Assembly (NCBI RefSeq): GCF_012489685.1
Contig: NC_080043.1
Coordinates: forward strand, 34,181,987 to 34,245,986
Direction: 5' to 3'
From: Lotus japonicus
Taxonomy: Eukaryota > Streptophyta > Magnoliopsida > Fabales > Fabaceae
Length of the DNA: 64,000 nt
Shown: positions 21,745-33,265 of the stretch, piece after piece
Numbering within the stretch: the first letter of the stretch is position 1
Layout: every line of letters begins with the position of its first letter
The notes under the pieces: model-generated
Told to the model about the DNA's origin: nothing
Database searches by the model: none
The model's input: only the letters and a program-made list of their open reading frames with translations
Program-made: the position numbers and the translations under genes

Positions 21745-24700
21745 TGTAAGACCTGGATTTTCAGAACAAGCTAATTTCCGACTCACGCGTAGAATCAGTG
21801 TAAGCGTGACAGGAGTTTGATATTTGAGAAAGATTAATGAAGAAGAAAGTTCAGGAATTGCTTGAGGAATGTTGCGTAGTCATTTTAGGAATTAGAGCGA
21901 GTCGTCTGCACACCCGCCTTATGGCAAGCGTGTCCAGAATAGGCTAATTTCGCTTTAGAGCAACGTTTTAAGTGAGATTTCGAATCCTTGGAAAATTTAA
22001 AGATTTTCTTTATTTTTCCTTCGACCAGCGTTTCATTTCGGAACTCTGGACTGTACGCACGATAGGTTTCACTTTTCGGATGTCCGCCGACGCTAATTTC
22101 TTTGCTTCGAAACCCTATTTTCGAGCAATGGATGAAGACTTTTTCTATTCGGGACTTCTAACGAAGATTCCGTCCATGTTGCCAGATTTGTTTCGACGTT
22201 TCCAATCTTTCTTCAGTTGGAAGTTTTGTCGTTTGAGCATCACAGCAAAAAGTAGTTTTTCGGGGCAGATTAACCGACACCGCTTTTGAGTTTTTCGATA
22301 TCGTTTTTCCCAAATCCTAGATATTTGTTTTGAGTTCTGGAATTCTGACGCCAGAATCTCTCTTAGAATTTCTCGGTGATCGTGCTGCAAAAATCGGAAT
22401 CGCGAAATTTTCATTTTCCCGCGATTTCACCCGCCTATAAATAGCGCGAAAAAGCAAAATCCTCTCATTTTCTTTCCATTTGTGGCTGATTTCGTGGGGA
22501 GCAAGGGGGGAGGAGATTTTCGCGAAAACTTGACCAATCTTCGTGCAGTTCGTCCCTACTTCTAGGTATTGAGGTAACTAGCATGAATCCTACCTCTGTT
22601 TACTGTTTCTGTTGCGTTTCTGAAGTCGTTTCTGTGCTCACAGTTTTGAGCTTTTTCTAAAATTGTCCGATTTCCTTGATTTCTCGCTTGGGTTATGTTC
22701 CTTATGTTCCCCTGAGTCTAAAACCTCTGTCAGTAAACTCTGATTGCGATTCAGTTGTCCAGGATCTGAAAAATTGACTCAAAACTCTTTTTGTCTCACA
22801 TTTCGAAACTTTATTGTCGAAAAGACTTAATCTGACTTCGTGCCTTTAGGATTTGTTGTCACGGATATCATGAGGATCGTTGCTGTCAAATTTGTTTTCC
22901 GAACTGATAACTTTGAAGTTTTGAGCCTTTATTTTGGACCAAAATGCCCCTGGATAGTCGTATTTCGACCCGATTGTCCGAAAATTGTTCCGACAATTTC
23001 TTTGCCTTAGTTTTACCCTAAAACTACCTTGTGAATTGATTTAGATCGAAGAAAAAGTTCGAAAACCCTATTTTCCATAGTGGCCGAAACCTAATTGCTT
23101 GGGTACCGTGTCCAAAAATAATTTTTGGGTCTCTATGACCTGAGCCATTGCGTAGCTCTTTCAATTGTCGAAATTTTGGCGCCGGTTTCGTGTCATTCTG
23201 AGTTCTGTAGCTCGAGTTATGCTCGTTTTAGCGAACGAAGTCTCCGTTGTCAATTTGTGCCTAAATAGGAACTCTGAAGCTTTAGAGGCTTTCTTTACGA
23301 TTTCGATTAGTATTAGTAGATCGTGTTGCTCCTAGTGAAGCTTGTGTTGATGATTGTGTTTTCTTTGTTCTAGGTTCGCAATTTCCATGCCCAACTTCTA
23401 CTCACGAAGGTAAGGGTAACTCGGTTTTAGAGCGTCTTTGAGTCTTGCATGCTTTTATCGCACTGCCTGTGTTTGAGATGAAGATGTTTATATTGATTGG
23501 CAGATGATTATGATTATTATGCTGAATTTGGAAAATGTTTTCTGAGAGGCTTCGGCCGTTTACTGGTTTCTGTCGTTACTGCTTCCTAGTGGATGGAACA
23601 TGTGGTTACTTTGGATTGGTCCTTGGGTGGGCTTTGTTATTGTCTGACTTGGCATATAGGGCTTGAGTCAAGTGGCGATGAGGAGGTGTGTCCTATCATT
23701 GTCCCATCTTGCGAGATGCTAAGTGGCGATCAGGAGGTGTGTCCTATGATTGTCCCGTCTTGTGTGACGTTAAGTGGCGATGAGGAGGTGTGTCCTATCA
23801 TTGTCCCATCTTGCGAGATGCTAAGTGGCGATCAGGAGGTGTGTCCTATGATTGTCCCGTCTTGTGTGACGTTAAGTGGCGATGAGGAGGTGTGTCCTAT
23901 CATTGTCCCATCTTGCGAGATGCTAAGTGGCGATCAGGAGGTGTGTCCTATGATTGTCCCGTCTTGTGTGACGTTAAGTGGCGATTAGGAGGTGTGTCCT
24001 ATGATTGTCCCGTCATGTATGACGTTATAAGTGGCGATGAGGAGGTGTGTCCTATCATTGTCCCGTCTTGAGAGACGATATTGATCGATCCATTTTGTTA
24101 GCAGCATATAGTTGCATTATAGGGAACTAACACCTGACCCTATGTTGTTGGATTTTCGTATTGGTTTATTGATATCTGATTTGATGTTACATTGTTGAGG
24201 TTATTATTATCTGAGTCCGATTTATGTTTAAGTTGTTGATATATGAGTTGAGTTATGTTGCTAGTTATTTACCATGCCAGGTAATTAAATTCGAACAGCA
24301 TGATTTTCTCTTTATACATGGTAATTGCATGGAGTTAACCCTTTCTATTTGCTACTTGTTGTTTGGGCGCTTAACGCTATTAGGCGATGGAGATCCTTCC
24401 GCCGATGCATAGCTACTCGAGTTGGAGATCGAGTTGTAAGCGGTGGAGTAGAGGTATGAGAAGCAGCTTTGCTTCTCTTCTTGTGGATTATGTTGGAGTC
24501 ACTTTTACTTTATGAGAACTCTGTTATTAAAGTCTTGCTTCCGCCACTGTTAAAGTGCGCATGTTTATTCTGAACCTTACTTATGGTATTGTAAACTATT
24601 ATTACTGTATATCGGGAAACAAGTTATCTAAATAAAGTTATGGTATGTTTCCAACCTTTTAGCCGAAGTGTTTAGTTGTTTTACAGAAAAAAATTCCCTT

Positions 24701-24782
24701 GGTTTTTAGGGATTGCAGATTGGTCCTTAGACTTTGTTAGGTTACTAATGTGACTCCTCAGTTGAGAAATTGGGGTGTTACA
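21745..24782 (+). repeat. 3' LTR of the chromovirus (3038 bp)
   Basis: Same length as the 5' LTR (offset 6461 bp) and near-identical; the one difference I noticed is at about 21761. It contains the TATA box at 22436 and the 51-bp minisatellite at 23666-24081. Confidence 0.93.
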
Positions 24783-25865
24783 TTAGAAGTCCCACATTGG
24801 CTAGAGATAGAGCCAAGATAAGCTTTATAAGGATAGTGCAAACCTTAACTCTTGAGCTAGCTTTTGTGGTTGAGTATAGGCCTCCCAATTTCTAATATGG
24901 TATCAGAGCTGATGGTTGTTTGACCATGGGCCTGGGCCCCTATCCTAGATCCATTTGTGGAGATCTCCCATATTTGGGCCACCCGTTTCATTCCATGCTC
25001 CAGATGTTCTACACTGGACGTGAGGGGGTGTGTTAGAGTCCCACATTGGCTAGAGATGTGGCCAAACAATTGCTTATATATGGTTGTACCTCCATTCGTC
25101 CTGTGTGTGTGTGGTCTCGCGTGCTCTGCCGTTGTTGGTTCCGGCACCTCTGGTGTTGTAAGCCTGACTCTGTTTTGATCTCCATTTCTGTTTTGGGCGG
25201 TTGCTTTAAGTTGGCGATGTAAGACTGACTTTGTTTCGATCTCCATTTGTGAGGACTGAACTTGGTGTTCAAGTTGGTGATTCGTAAGACAAACTCCTCC
25301 ATTCGGATCTCCCTCACTGACGAAACTGGTAAGTCCAAGTAAATAGCTGAGATCTAAATTTATTTATTAAATCTATCTTTCGTCGTTTAATTCTCCTGAA
25401 TCGTGTAATAAATTAGGGCAATAATTTGGGGATTTTTTGTGTATGATTTTGGAAAAAGAGTTTTGGAGTCAGTATCAAATATTGTAACTTAGGAATTTGG
25501 GTGCTTAACATTACGAAAAAAGGATTTGGTGTAATGATTTTGACAGCTTAATGTAAGTGCAAGATGATTTCGATTCAAGATTATGATTGGTTAAAAAGGT
25601 TTTGTTGATCTGGTTTAGTTCCTGACATTTTTGTGATCTGGTCTGGTTCTCCTGCATTCTATTTTGACAGATTTTGGCTATTGATACCAAGGACCGATGG
25701 AGGATTTAGGAATTCCAAGCTGGAGTTCAGCTGAAGGTATAATTGCTATGATATCATCCTGTGGAGAACACATCATCATCTAAGAAAATTTATCATGTTT
25801 TATGTTGGGAGAGCTGAAAACAATTGACCTTACTGGTTGCTGATTCGCTCCCAATGTTCTTGTAG

Positions 25866-26297
25866 GTTTTTCGTCGAATGGTAAAGGCAAAAGCGTTGTT
25901 GTTGCTGGCATTCTTTCATCACCTACAATCACCCCTTGTGAGTCAATTGGTGAGGATGAAATTGGCGGAGGTGTGGCGGTGAATAGTATGGATGATGCAG
26001 CGCATACTCTGTGGGATTGTCTGAACGAGAATGAGTTTAAGAAGTATCACTTTTTAAACCGGCAAGTAGCATTTGAGTTCTACAACATCTATGCTAGAGT
26101 GAAGGGATTCTCGATACGAAAAAAACAAAATTTTGAGAAACAAGCAAGGTGAGATTGTGCAGCAAGATTTGGAGTGTCACAAGGAAGGCTTTCGTGAGGA
26201 GAAAAACAGAATTAGGCCAAATCGGAAGCGGGAAACAAAAATTGAGACAAGGTGTGGATGCACCGCCAAAATGAGCAACATGCACTTTGTCTTGTAG
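25866..26297 (+). pseudogene. FAR1 DNA-binding-domain fragment (MULE B transposase remnant)
   Basis: After a splice acceptor (TTGTAG, 25860-25865) a frame reads FSSNGKGKSVVV and later VAFEFYNIYARVKGFSIRK. After a one-base shift at about 26125 it continues NKQGEIVQQDLECHKEGFRE and ETKIETRCGCTAKM. These are the FAR1 domain landmarks (FYnxYAxxxGFsiR, the Cys-x-x-x-Gly-Phe segment, RxGCxA). No MULE transposase core or SWIM finger follows. It is the remains of the element's own transposase gene or of a captured FAR1-like gene. Confidence 0.72.
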
Positions 26298-26689
26298 CAG
26301 AAAATTGTGATAAAGATTGCTTTTTCTCTCGTTTCTCTGCAAAAATCGACTTGTCATGGAACCCCAAAAACAGTAGGTGAAGACCCCTTTCATAGGGGAT
26401 TTGGAATGTACTTGAGACCAAATCAGGTAAATACGAAGGTAAATCTGTGTGTTTATTATCACAGTATCTATACCAATGGTACATGTTTATCAATCCTTTA
26501 GATTTACTTCAGTATAATTTCATTCAAATCTGGTCACCTTTACATGTAGGACTTTATCTACATTAGCAGAAGGTTTTATTCACATTGAGAGCACGTAATA
26601 GCTGGTCATGACGTTTTAGCAGCAGATCCCAATGGAAATTCTAGGCAGTTGACAGTAGGATTAAAGCACGACAGGCCTGCGTTTACCAC

Positions 26690-27426
26690 CGGAGTTGAAC
26701 AATTAGCTATTTTAAGCTCCGCATGTTTCGTAACAATGAAAATGGACCTGAGATTAAGTACCCTAGTGACCCTCCAGTTATCAACCTTATCTCTGATTCA
26801 GACTCTGAACCTGAGGACAACGTTCCAGTCTTACCTAAACAACAAGTCTTTCAATGGGAAAAGGGTGTGACTAGTAGGTTTGTTGATGGTAGAGCACCTT
26901 TGGTAAGTTCATCTCAACATTTACATCTTTGGTGTGGATTCGTATTTTTGTAACAATCTCTTTCATCTCAACATTTAGATCTTTGGTGGATTCATATTTT
27001 TGTAAAAATATTTGGTTACATCTTTGTTGAATTCATATATCTTTTGGTTACTCATGATATTTTTCAACTTCATTGTTGTAGCATTTACCTGCAAGGGTTG
27101 CAGGGATAGTCCTACTTAATGGAATGACAACCTTAAATGTGAGCGTGCTGCAGACAGAATTGACTGCAGAATGTGAAATATTTCCCCAAACAAGAAGCAA
27201 GAATGAAGCATATTTGATGATGGGTTGGTATGTGTTGTGCAAGGACTCAAACCTGTCTACTGGGAACACACCCAACCGTAATTGCTCCTGCGTGTCATGC
27301 GCGGCAATTAGAAATCCTTTATGTTTAAATTCTTCTTGTTTTGTTTATGGCTACCTTGTTAACAAACTACTATCTCATCCTACTATCAAACTTGTTATTC
27401 ACACTTTTATGTATCAGATCTTGTGA
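26690..27426 (+). pseudogene. B3-domain-like gene fragment inside MULE B
   Basis: Two exons can be joined in frame: one ending at 26902 (GT donor) with an acidic stretch NLISDSDSEPEDNVPVLP, and one starting at 27082 after TTGTAG with LPARVAGIVLLNG, then MMGWYVLCKDSNLSTGN. The second resembles the first and last strands of a plant B3 DNA-binding domain (LP..., GW..F.KDN.L..GD), with key residues changed. No full gene is present. It is probably a captured host fragment or an extra domain of the element. The B3 assignment is tentative. Confidence 0.45.
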
Positions 27427-28495
27427 CCCTTGTTTTCACCTTTTCAAATTCAGTATTTTGATGCAATTCAAGTTAGTGTTAATGCGTTCAGGATTTAAAA
27501 CATGCCATCCATCTATACGGTCGGATTAGCTACATTGTTATCGTGGTACTATCAACAACTCAATATATCTGTTCCGCATTTATTGCAATACTAAAAGATC
27601 AAGTTCAGTAAAAGGCCAATCTTAACAACAATCGTGTCCTCAAATAACTATATTACGAGTTCAAAAATCATCTTCAAACATCATCTTCAACCATGGTACA
27701 AAGGGGTAGTACAACAGGGTATAAAGACAACGGGGTTAAAGGCTCAGTCAAAGGCCATTACATCTAGAGCCAGTTATGGATTAAAGCCTCAAAATCTGTT
27801 TCACATGGCTCTTTTCACGACCCTTTTCACGTACACCCACATCACCACACCCTCTTGTAGATGCACATTTCTGAACCACAATAAACTACTTTTACCCAAA
27901 ACTGCAAACTGCCCAACAAATTACTTTTGGAACCAATGCACAGTTACTCCCACCGATTGCACAAAATGGACACATCTCCAGTGGAGAAATTCGTCGAACA
28001 GGTGACATGCATGCATCCCCACTCACCAAACGCGTCTTTTTTTCCGAAATTTCCAACATTTTTCCTACTAGTTATCGTTTCCACAACTTAACGAACACAT
28101 CAACCACCGCTTCGACCATATATGGGTCATATGAACAAACAAGATATGCATAACTGGGGGCGGGGGCAACAAACTCAGAAAAGTGGAGAGAAACTAACCA
28201 TAAACTAAAAAGGGTAAAAACACAGACCAAGACCCAGAGCATTACATTTGAATTAGTTGGGGTAACAACTCAGACCATCACAAGAGAGAGAGAGGGTTGA
28301 GAGAGAGAGAGGGACGACAGAGTAGTGACGTCACAAATTCGGGGTGGATAGCGGACCAAATACGAGTCCTACAAAGGGGTGCCTTAGCAAATTTTGCAAA
28401 ATATGTCACCAACATCATTGTGACTTGATTGCCAGGTGAAAGGTACAAGATCTTGACCGCAACCTTAAAATAATATAGATGGACGATCCAGATGG
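27427..28495. other. Non-coding right part of MULE B
   Basis: No supported frame; the open stretch at 27634-28005 has no motif. A purine-rich block with two AGAGAGAGAG runs lies at 28280-28312. The sequence leads into the right terminal inverted repeat. Confidence 0.5.
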
Positions 28496-28661
28496 GTGGT
28501 CCACCGATGGACCAGTTTCATACTTCCCCACCCTAGTGGGCACCCAAAATGTAGAATAAGCATGCTAATGTTTTCATTAAATAACAACTAAGCTTGTATT
28601 TTTCCATCCACAAATGACAACTAAGCTACAATAAATAACATCTACGTAAATCACAAAGAAT

Positions 28662-30267
28662 CAGTGTAATTAATCGCGGATCGCAGCAAATTGCGATAGG
28701 CCAAAATTCGCTATGTCATATATTGGATAGCGTCGCGAACAAATAGCGGAAACCGCATAACGGTTAAAAATAAGTAAAAATTTATTTAAAAAACAGCTTG
28801 TCACCAAAGAAGAACGAAATAAAATACAGAGACAGAATAAAAAACAGAAAACATAGGGTGAATAATGAAAAACAGAGACTGGAACTGTGAAGAAAGAACA
28901 AAGTGAAAGAGATAAGGAAAGAGAAAAGAGTGAAAAAAAAAACAGATAAACGTGAATTTTGAATAACGAACAAATGAAAGAAAGAAAAAGTGAAGAAATA
29001 AGGAAACCAAGTAGAGTGAAAAAAAATAAAAACAGATTCTGAATTCTAAAAATGTGAATTGTGAATAGTGAACAAATAAAAAAAGAAAAAGAAACAAAAC
29101 AGAGTCTAGAAATTTGAAGAAAGAAGGAACGAAAAGAGAAAAGGAAAGAAAATAGTGTGAAAAAAAAGAAGTGGCATACATTCTCCAATGTCCAAGCGGT
29201 GCCATTTTAGAAAAATCAGTCGGTGGCATTACATTCTCCAAAGTCCAAGCGGTGCCATTTTCTTCCACTAGTTGGCATCCAATTAAATCAATCGGTGGTA
29301 TTACATTCTCCAAGTGGTGCCATTTTAGAAAAAACCCTCAAATCACACGTGAAATTAACTCTCTGCCGATATTTCCGCTTTGCCCATCGCGGCGTTATTG
29401 AGAAATGCGGCCGCGATCGCGTTTGTCACGGTGGCTACAATGCTGTGGCGTAGCGATTGCGGCGGGTCAAATTTCCGCTACGTTATAGCGGGTTGTTGCC
29501 GTTATAACTGCCACCCGCTATAGAGATTATAACGGTTGCAACCCGCTATAGCGGTTATAACGACCGCAACCCGCTATAGCGTAGCGGAAATTTGACCCGC
29601 CGCAATCGATACGCCGCGACATTGCGGCCACCGCGACACACGCGATCGCGGCCGCAACTCGCAATAACGCCGCGATGGGCAAAGCGGAAATATCTTGTGG
29701 GAGTTAATTTCACGTGTGATTTGAGGGATTTTTCTAAAATGGCATCGCTTGGACTTTGGAGAATGTAATGCCACATTTTTTTTTTTTTTTACTATTTTCT
29801 TTCCTTTCTTCAAATTTCCAGAATCTCCTTTCTTTCTTTTTCTTTTTTCATTTGTTCGCTATTCACAATTCACATTTTCAGAATTCAAAATCTGCTTTTA
29901 TTTTTTTTCACTCTGCTTCCTTTCCTTATCTCTTCACTTTTTCTTTCTTTCATTTGTTCGTTATTCACAATTCACATTTATCTGTTTTTTTTTTCTGTCA
30001 TGTCTCTTTCCTTATCTCTTTCACTTCGTTCTTTCTTCACAGTTCCAATCTCTGTTTTTCATTTATTCACCCTCTGTTTTCAGCTTTTTATTCTGTCTCT
30101 GTATTTTATTTCATTCTTCTTTGGTGACAAGTTTTTTTTTTATATAAAGTTTTACTTATTTTTAACCGCTATGCGGTTTCCGCTATTTGTCTGCGACGCT
30201 ATTCACTATATGACATAGCGAATTTTGGCCTCATCGCGATTTGTCGTGATCCGCGATTATTTCACTG
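28662..30267. mobile_element. Large fold-back element with about 0.7-0.8 kb arms
   Basis: It starts CAGTGTAATTAATCGCGG and ends CCGCGATTATTTCACTG. The arms are inverted copies (for example GGTGAATAATGAAAAACAGAGA near 28857 and its complement near 30046), meeting at about 29500-29560 in a cluster of CCGCTATAGCGGTTATAACG. The left arm holds three partial copies of an ACATTCTCCAA...GGTGCCATTTT block, making it longer. The CAGTG end resembles hAT elements, but an 8-bp TSD is not clear. The long Phe-rich frames in the arms are T-tract artefacts. A transcript would fold into a long hairpin. Confidence 0.8.
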
Positions 30268-31441
30268 GTCAAGAGAAGGACAAGATAATAGTAATCCTAA
30301 TGAAACAAATGATAACTAAGCTACAATGTGAGTGCTGGAAATATGAGAACAAAAATAGTTCAGTCAGGTGGCAAAAACTATGGTTTATACCATTTGGAAC
30401 TTTAAGTTCCGAAACTTTGAAGTTCTGAATTGCTTCGATACGCAGGAAATTAAATCCCCAAATCGAAACCCCACGATCCCCAAATCCTCTAACCCCAAAA
30501 TTTTCCAATTTCAAACCCTAACTTACCAAATTCACATGCCTAATTCACTATTTAACACCCTAATTTAACGCATATAGCAACAACAACATGGAATTTAAGA
30601 GGAAAGTAAACGAAAACTTACCTCGGGTTGAATTGAGGTTTTAATTGACGAAGATGATGAAGAAACAAGACTTTGAGGTCGCACCAAGATGAGTAACAGC
30701 AAGAGGTTTGGGGCTTTGCTTCGGAACTTCAAGATTGAGTGATGCTTCGGAACTTCACCCTCTGTTTTCAGCTTTTTATTCTGTCTCTGTATTTTATTTC
30801 ATTCTTCTTTGGTGACAAGTTTTTTTTATATAAAGTTTTACTTATTTTTAACCGCTATGCGGTTTCCGCTATTTGTCTGCGACGCTATTCACTATATGAC
30901 ATAGCGAATTTTGGCCTCATCGCGATTTGTCGTGATCCGCGATTATTTCACTGATCAAGAGAAGGACAAGATAATAGTAATCCTAATGAAACAAATGATA
31001 ACTAAGCTACAATGTGAGTGCTGGAAATATGAGAACAAAAATAGTTCAGTCAGGTAGCAAAAACTATGGTTTATACCATTTGGAACTTTAAGTTCCGAAA
31101 CTTTGAAGTTCTGAATTGCTTCGATACGCAGGAAATTAAATCCCCAAATTGAAACCCCACGATCCCCAAATCCTCTAACCCCAAAATTTTCCAATTTCAA
31201 ACCCTAACTTACCAAATTCACATGCCTAATTCACTATTTAACACCCTAATTTAACGCATATAGCAACAACAACATGGAATTTAAGAGGAAAGTAAACGAA
31301 AACTTACCTCAAGGGTTGAATTGAGGTTTTAATTGACGAAGATGATGAAGAAACAAGACTTTGAGGTCGCACCAAGATGAATAACAGCAAGAGGTTTGGG
31401 GCTTTGCTTCAGAACTTCAAGATTGAGTGATGCTTCGGAAC
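30066..31441. repeat. Tandem duplication of a 688-bp segment
   Basis: 30066-30753 is repeated at 30754-31441 with few changes. The unit includes the outer right arm of the fold-back element (from TTCACCCTCTGTTTTCAG) plus 0.45 kb of flank. The junction shows the 4-base overlap TTCA (GGAACTTCACCC), as expected of a microhomology-mediated duplication. The second copy carries a second right end of the element (CCGCGATTATTTCACTGATC near 30950). No gene is visible in the unit. Confidence 0.88.
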
Positions 31442-31639
31442 TTCAAGATAAAAGATGTGAACTGAAAGTGAAAGGTTTGAGTCCTCGTGTTCTGTTTAAT
31501 ACTGATGTGCTTCGGAACTTTAACTTCTAATGCTCTTCGAAACTTCATTTTCCAAAGTTAAACGCACAGAGACATTTCCGTATTTCCCCTCTTTAAAGTG
31601 GGGTGAAAAATCTAATAGATGAGGTTCCAAATCCAACCC

Positions 31640-31997
31640 CCAATTGGAAAGTTCGAGTCATTTTTTCATGAAAATTACCAAATTACCCTCAAACTTTTTG
31701 AGGTTTTACGGCTTGATGCAGGTGGGCATACTTTTCTTAAAGGCAAATGCTAGTTGTTAATAATGTTAGTAAGTTAGTTATTTCACTAAGGTTTGAACCA
31801 TGACCCCTTCACCCTTCATTAATCCTCCAACTTTTATGTCCCCTAGTACTGGAATGAAAGAAAGGAAATTTTTTTGTGGGTCCCACTTAAAAAACTTTTT
31901 CTCTTATTCAGGCAGAAAGAAAATTGGAAAGTTGGAGTCATATTCAAAAAAAAAAATGCCAAACTAGCCTCAAACCTTTTGAGGTTATACGACTTGA
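31640..31997. repeat. Diverged direct repeat of about 280 bp, second copy broken by a MULE
   Basis: AATTGGAAAGTTSGAGTCAT through TTTTGAGGTTWTACGRCTTGA occurs at about 31645-31710 and again at 31919-31997. The following GGCAAATRCTAGTTGTTAAT block occurs at about 31740 and, beyond the inserted MULE, at about 33281. So an older tandem repeat was split by the MULE at 31998-33256. Confidence 0.7.
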
Positions 31998-33256
31998 GGT
32001 GCCCACTAGGGTGGACACTTTCATTATTGGTCCACCGGTGGACCAAGGGTTATATTAGTAATTTCTACCAAATAAAAAAATATGTTAAAAAAATCCCAAA
32101 AGAACCCTCTCTGCCTCTCTGGTTCATCACCGACCAATCTATGACCCTTCCCCACAGATCTGAATCTCTTTGAAAATGAACACAGTGTGCAAATAAAGTT
32201 CATGTAAGCTAACTCTTCAGACACATCCAAAATCATCAGATCTGATCCTTTTGAATTTCAATATCCAATTTCAACGCATCAACTTGCTCTAGCGACTACA
32301 CGCAGATGAAACCATCTAAACACAGTGCCCAGATTTTCAATGCGTTGTTTAAACATAGTTGAAAAAGTTTCTTACTTGAGCAATACCCATGAAAGAAACA
32401 ACGAAATTTAATGCAGGAAAGAGTGAAGGGGTTATGAACATACATTTGAATGAAATTCTAAATCAGACATAGACCACAAAACCTTTACGATCCAAGCCTT
32501 CCCTTTCAGGAAACAAAACCCCTTTCTCCTCTTGCCATAACCCCCCCCCCCCCCCCCCCACACACACACAATCCCTTCGGTCACCATAGAAGCAGCGAAT
32601 GGAAGCAACCAAGTTGGCACTACACCTTGAAGCCCCATCCTCCGCCGAGCCTCCGATCCCCAATGCAGTTCTCACCCCCGCGCCTCGCCTCTTGCGGAAG
32701 CAAATACCAGAGTGATATGCATATAATTATTTATAAATTAAGAAGTATTTACTTCCCATTTGACATAGATATGAGCACAACAATAAGTGTGGCTACTGGA
32801 ATGCTAGCAGAACTCGACATCACTTATTAGCTTGATCCTTACTACCACCTACAAACTCTGCTGCTTCCCGTTTCCGATCAAGCACCCATTGCAAAGCACT
32901 ACAAATGACACTCATGATTTTCCCAGTACCTATTTCCAACACAATCACCACACACCCATTGAGTACAGCGGCGGAGGAGGGCCAACCATTAGCATCTGTA
33001 GCGGCGACGGAGAGAGAAGTGTAGCGGCGGCGGCGGGCGGCAGAGAGAGAAGTGTAGGCTGGAAGCCACCATCATTTTCCAGAAGGTGGAGAAGAAGAGG
33101 GGGACCAGGGGTTGTTAATTTACATTTGCACCCTTTTACCATTCACTTAATCCTAACCGTTTAAATAAAGAATATTCCAAGATGCTTAAATCCAACGGTG
33201 TTCAGGCTTGGTCCACCGGTGGACCAATATTGAAAGTGTCCACCCTAGTGGGCACC
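31998..33256. mobile_element. MULE 'A', 1259 bp, non-autonomous, perfect 9-bp TSD
   Basis: The ends GGTGCCCACTAGGGTGGACA / complement are inverted repeats of about 50 bp, flanked by ACGACTTGA on both sides (31989-31997, 33257-33265). Each end contains the perfect 18-bp palindrome TGGTCCACCGGTGGACCA. Inside there is no transposase. A GC-rich segment (32940-33110) with GGCGGCGG-type codon-like runs might be a captured leader or exon, but no gene is recognisable. A run of about 21 C followed by a CA repeat lies at 32540-32570. Same family as MULE B. Confidence 0.9.
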
Positions 33257-33265
33257 ACGACTTGA

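Larger units (their letters stand above)
15284..24782 (+). mobile_element. Tekay/Del-like chromovirus (Ty3/gypsy), very young, gag-protease deleted
   Basis: Two 3038-bp LTRs flank a 3423-bp internal region, with a perfect 5-bp TSD TTAGA (15279-15283, 24783-24787). PBS TGGTATCAGAGC at 18326 and PPT-like TTGGGGGGTAGTA at 21731 are present. The internal region starts coding in the last part of protease, so gag and most of protease (usually 1.5 kb or more) are missing. RT, RNase H, integrase and a chromodomain-like tail remain but are split by a frameshift. Reading both LTRs side by side I noticed one substitution (T at about 15300 against C at about 21761), which indicates recent insertion. Confidence 0.93.
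15277..25090 (+). mobile_element. TRIM-like miniature LTR element, split by the chromovirus
   Basis: The first LTR starts TGTTAGA (15277-15283), is interrupted, and resumes AGTCCCACATTGGCTAGAGA from 24788 to about 24894. A PBS-like TGGTATCAGAGC (tRNA-iMet type) follows at 24899-24910. After about 130 bp comes a purine tract (GTGAGGGGG) and a second copy starting TGTTAGAGTCCCACATTGG at 25031. LTR copies of about 110 bp and no coding sequence match TRIMs. The second LTR diverges after about 25 bp, so its right end is uncertain. Confidence 0.6.
15165..28544. mobile_element. MULE 'B' with GGTGCCCACTAGGG ends and 9-bp TSD, containing a TRIM and a chromovirus
   Basis: The ends are GGTGCCCACTAGGGTGGGGA and its exact complement, and the inverted repeats continue with gaps for about 100 bp. 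They are flanked by a perfect 9-bp duplication, CAAAATGTA (15156-15164 and 28545-28553), the Mutator hallmark. Total length is 13.4 kb, of which about 9.5 kb is the nested chromovirus. Own content includes a FAR1-domain fragment, a B3-like fragment and about 1 kb of non-coding sequence at the right. It shares its end sequence with the MULE at 31998-33256. Each end carries a palindrome of the GGTCCAYCGRTGGACC type. It has no complete transposase, so it must rely on a relative. Confidence 0.9.

Noticed and set aside
28670..30147. Long Phe/Ser-rich membrane-like frames on both strands
   Set aside because: They come from T-rich tracts in the fold-back arms and have no conserved features.
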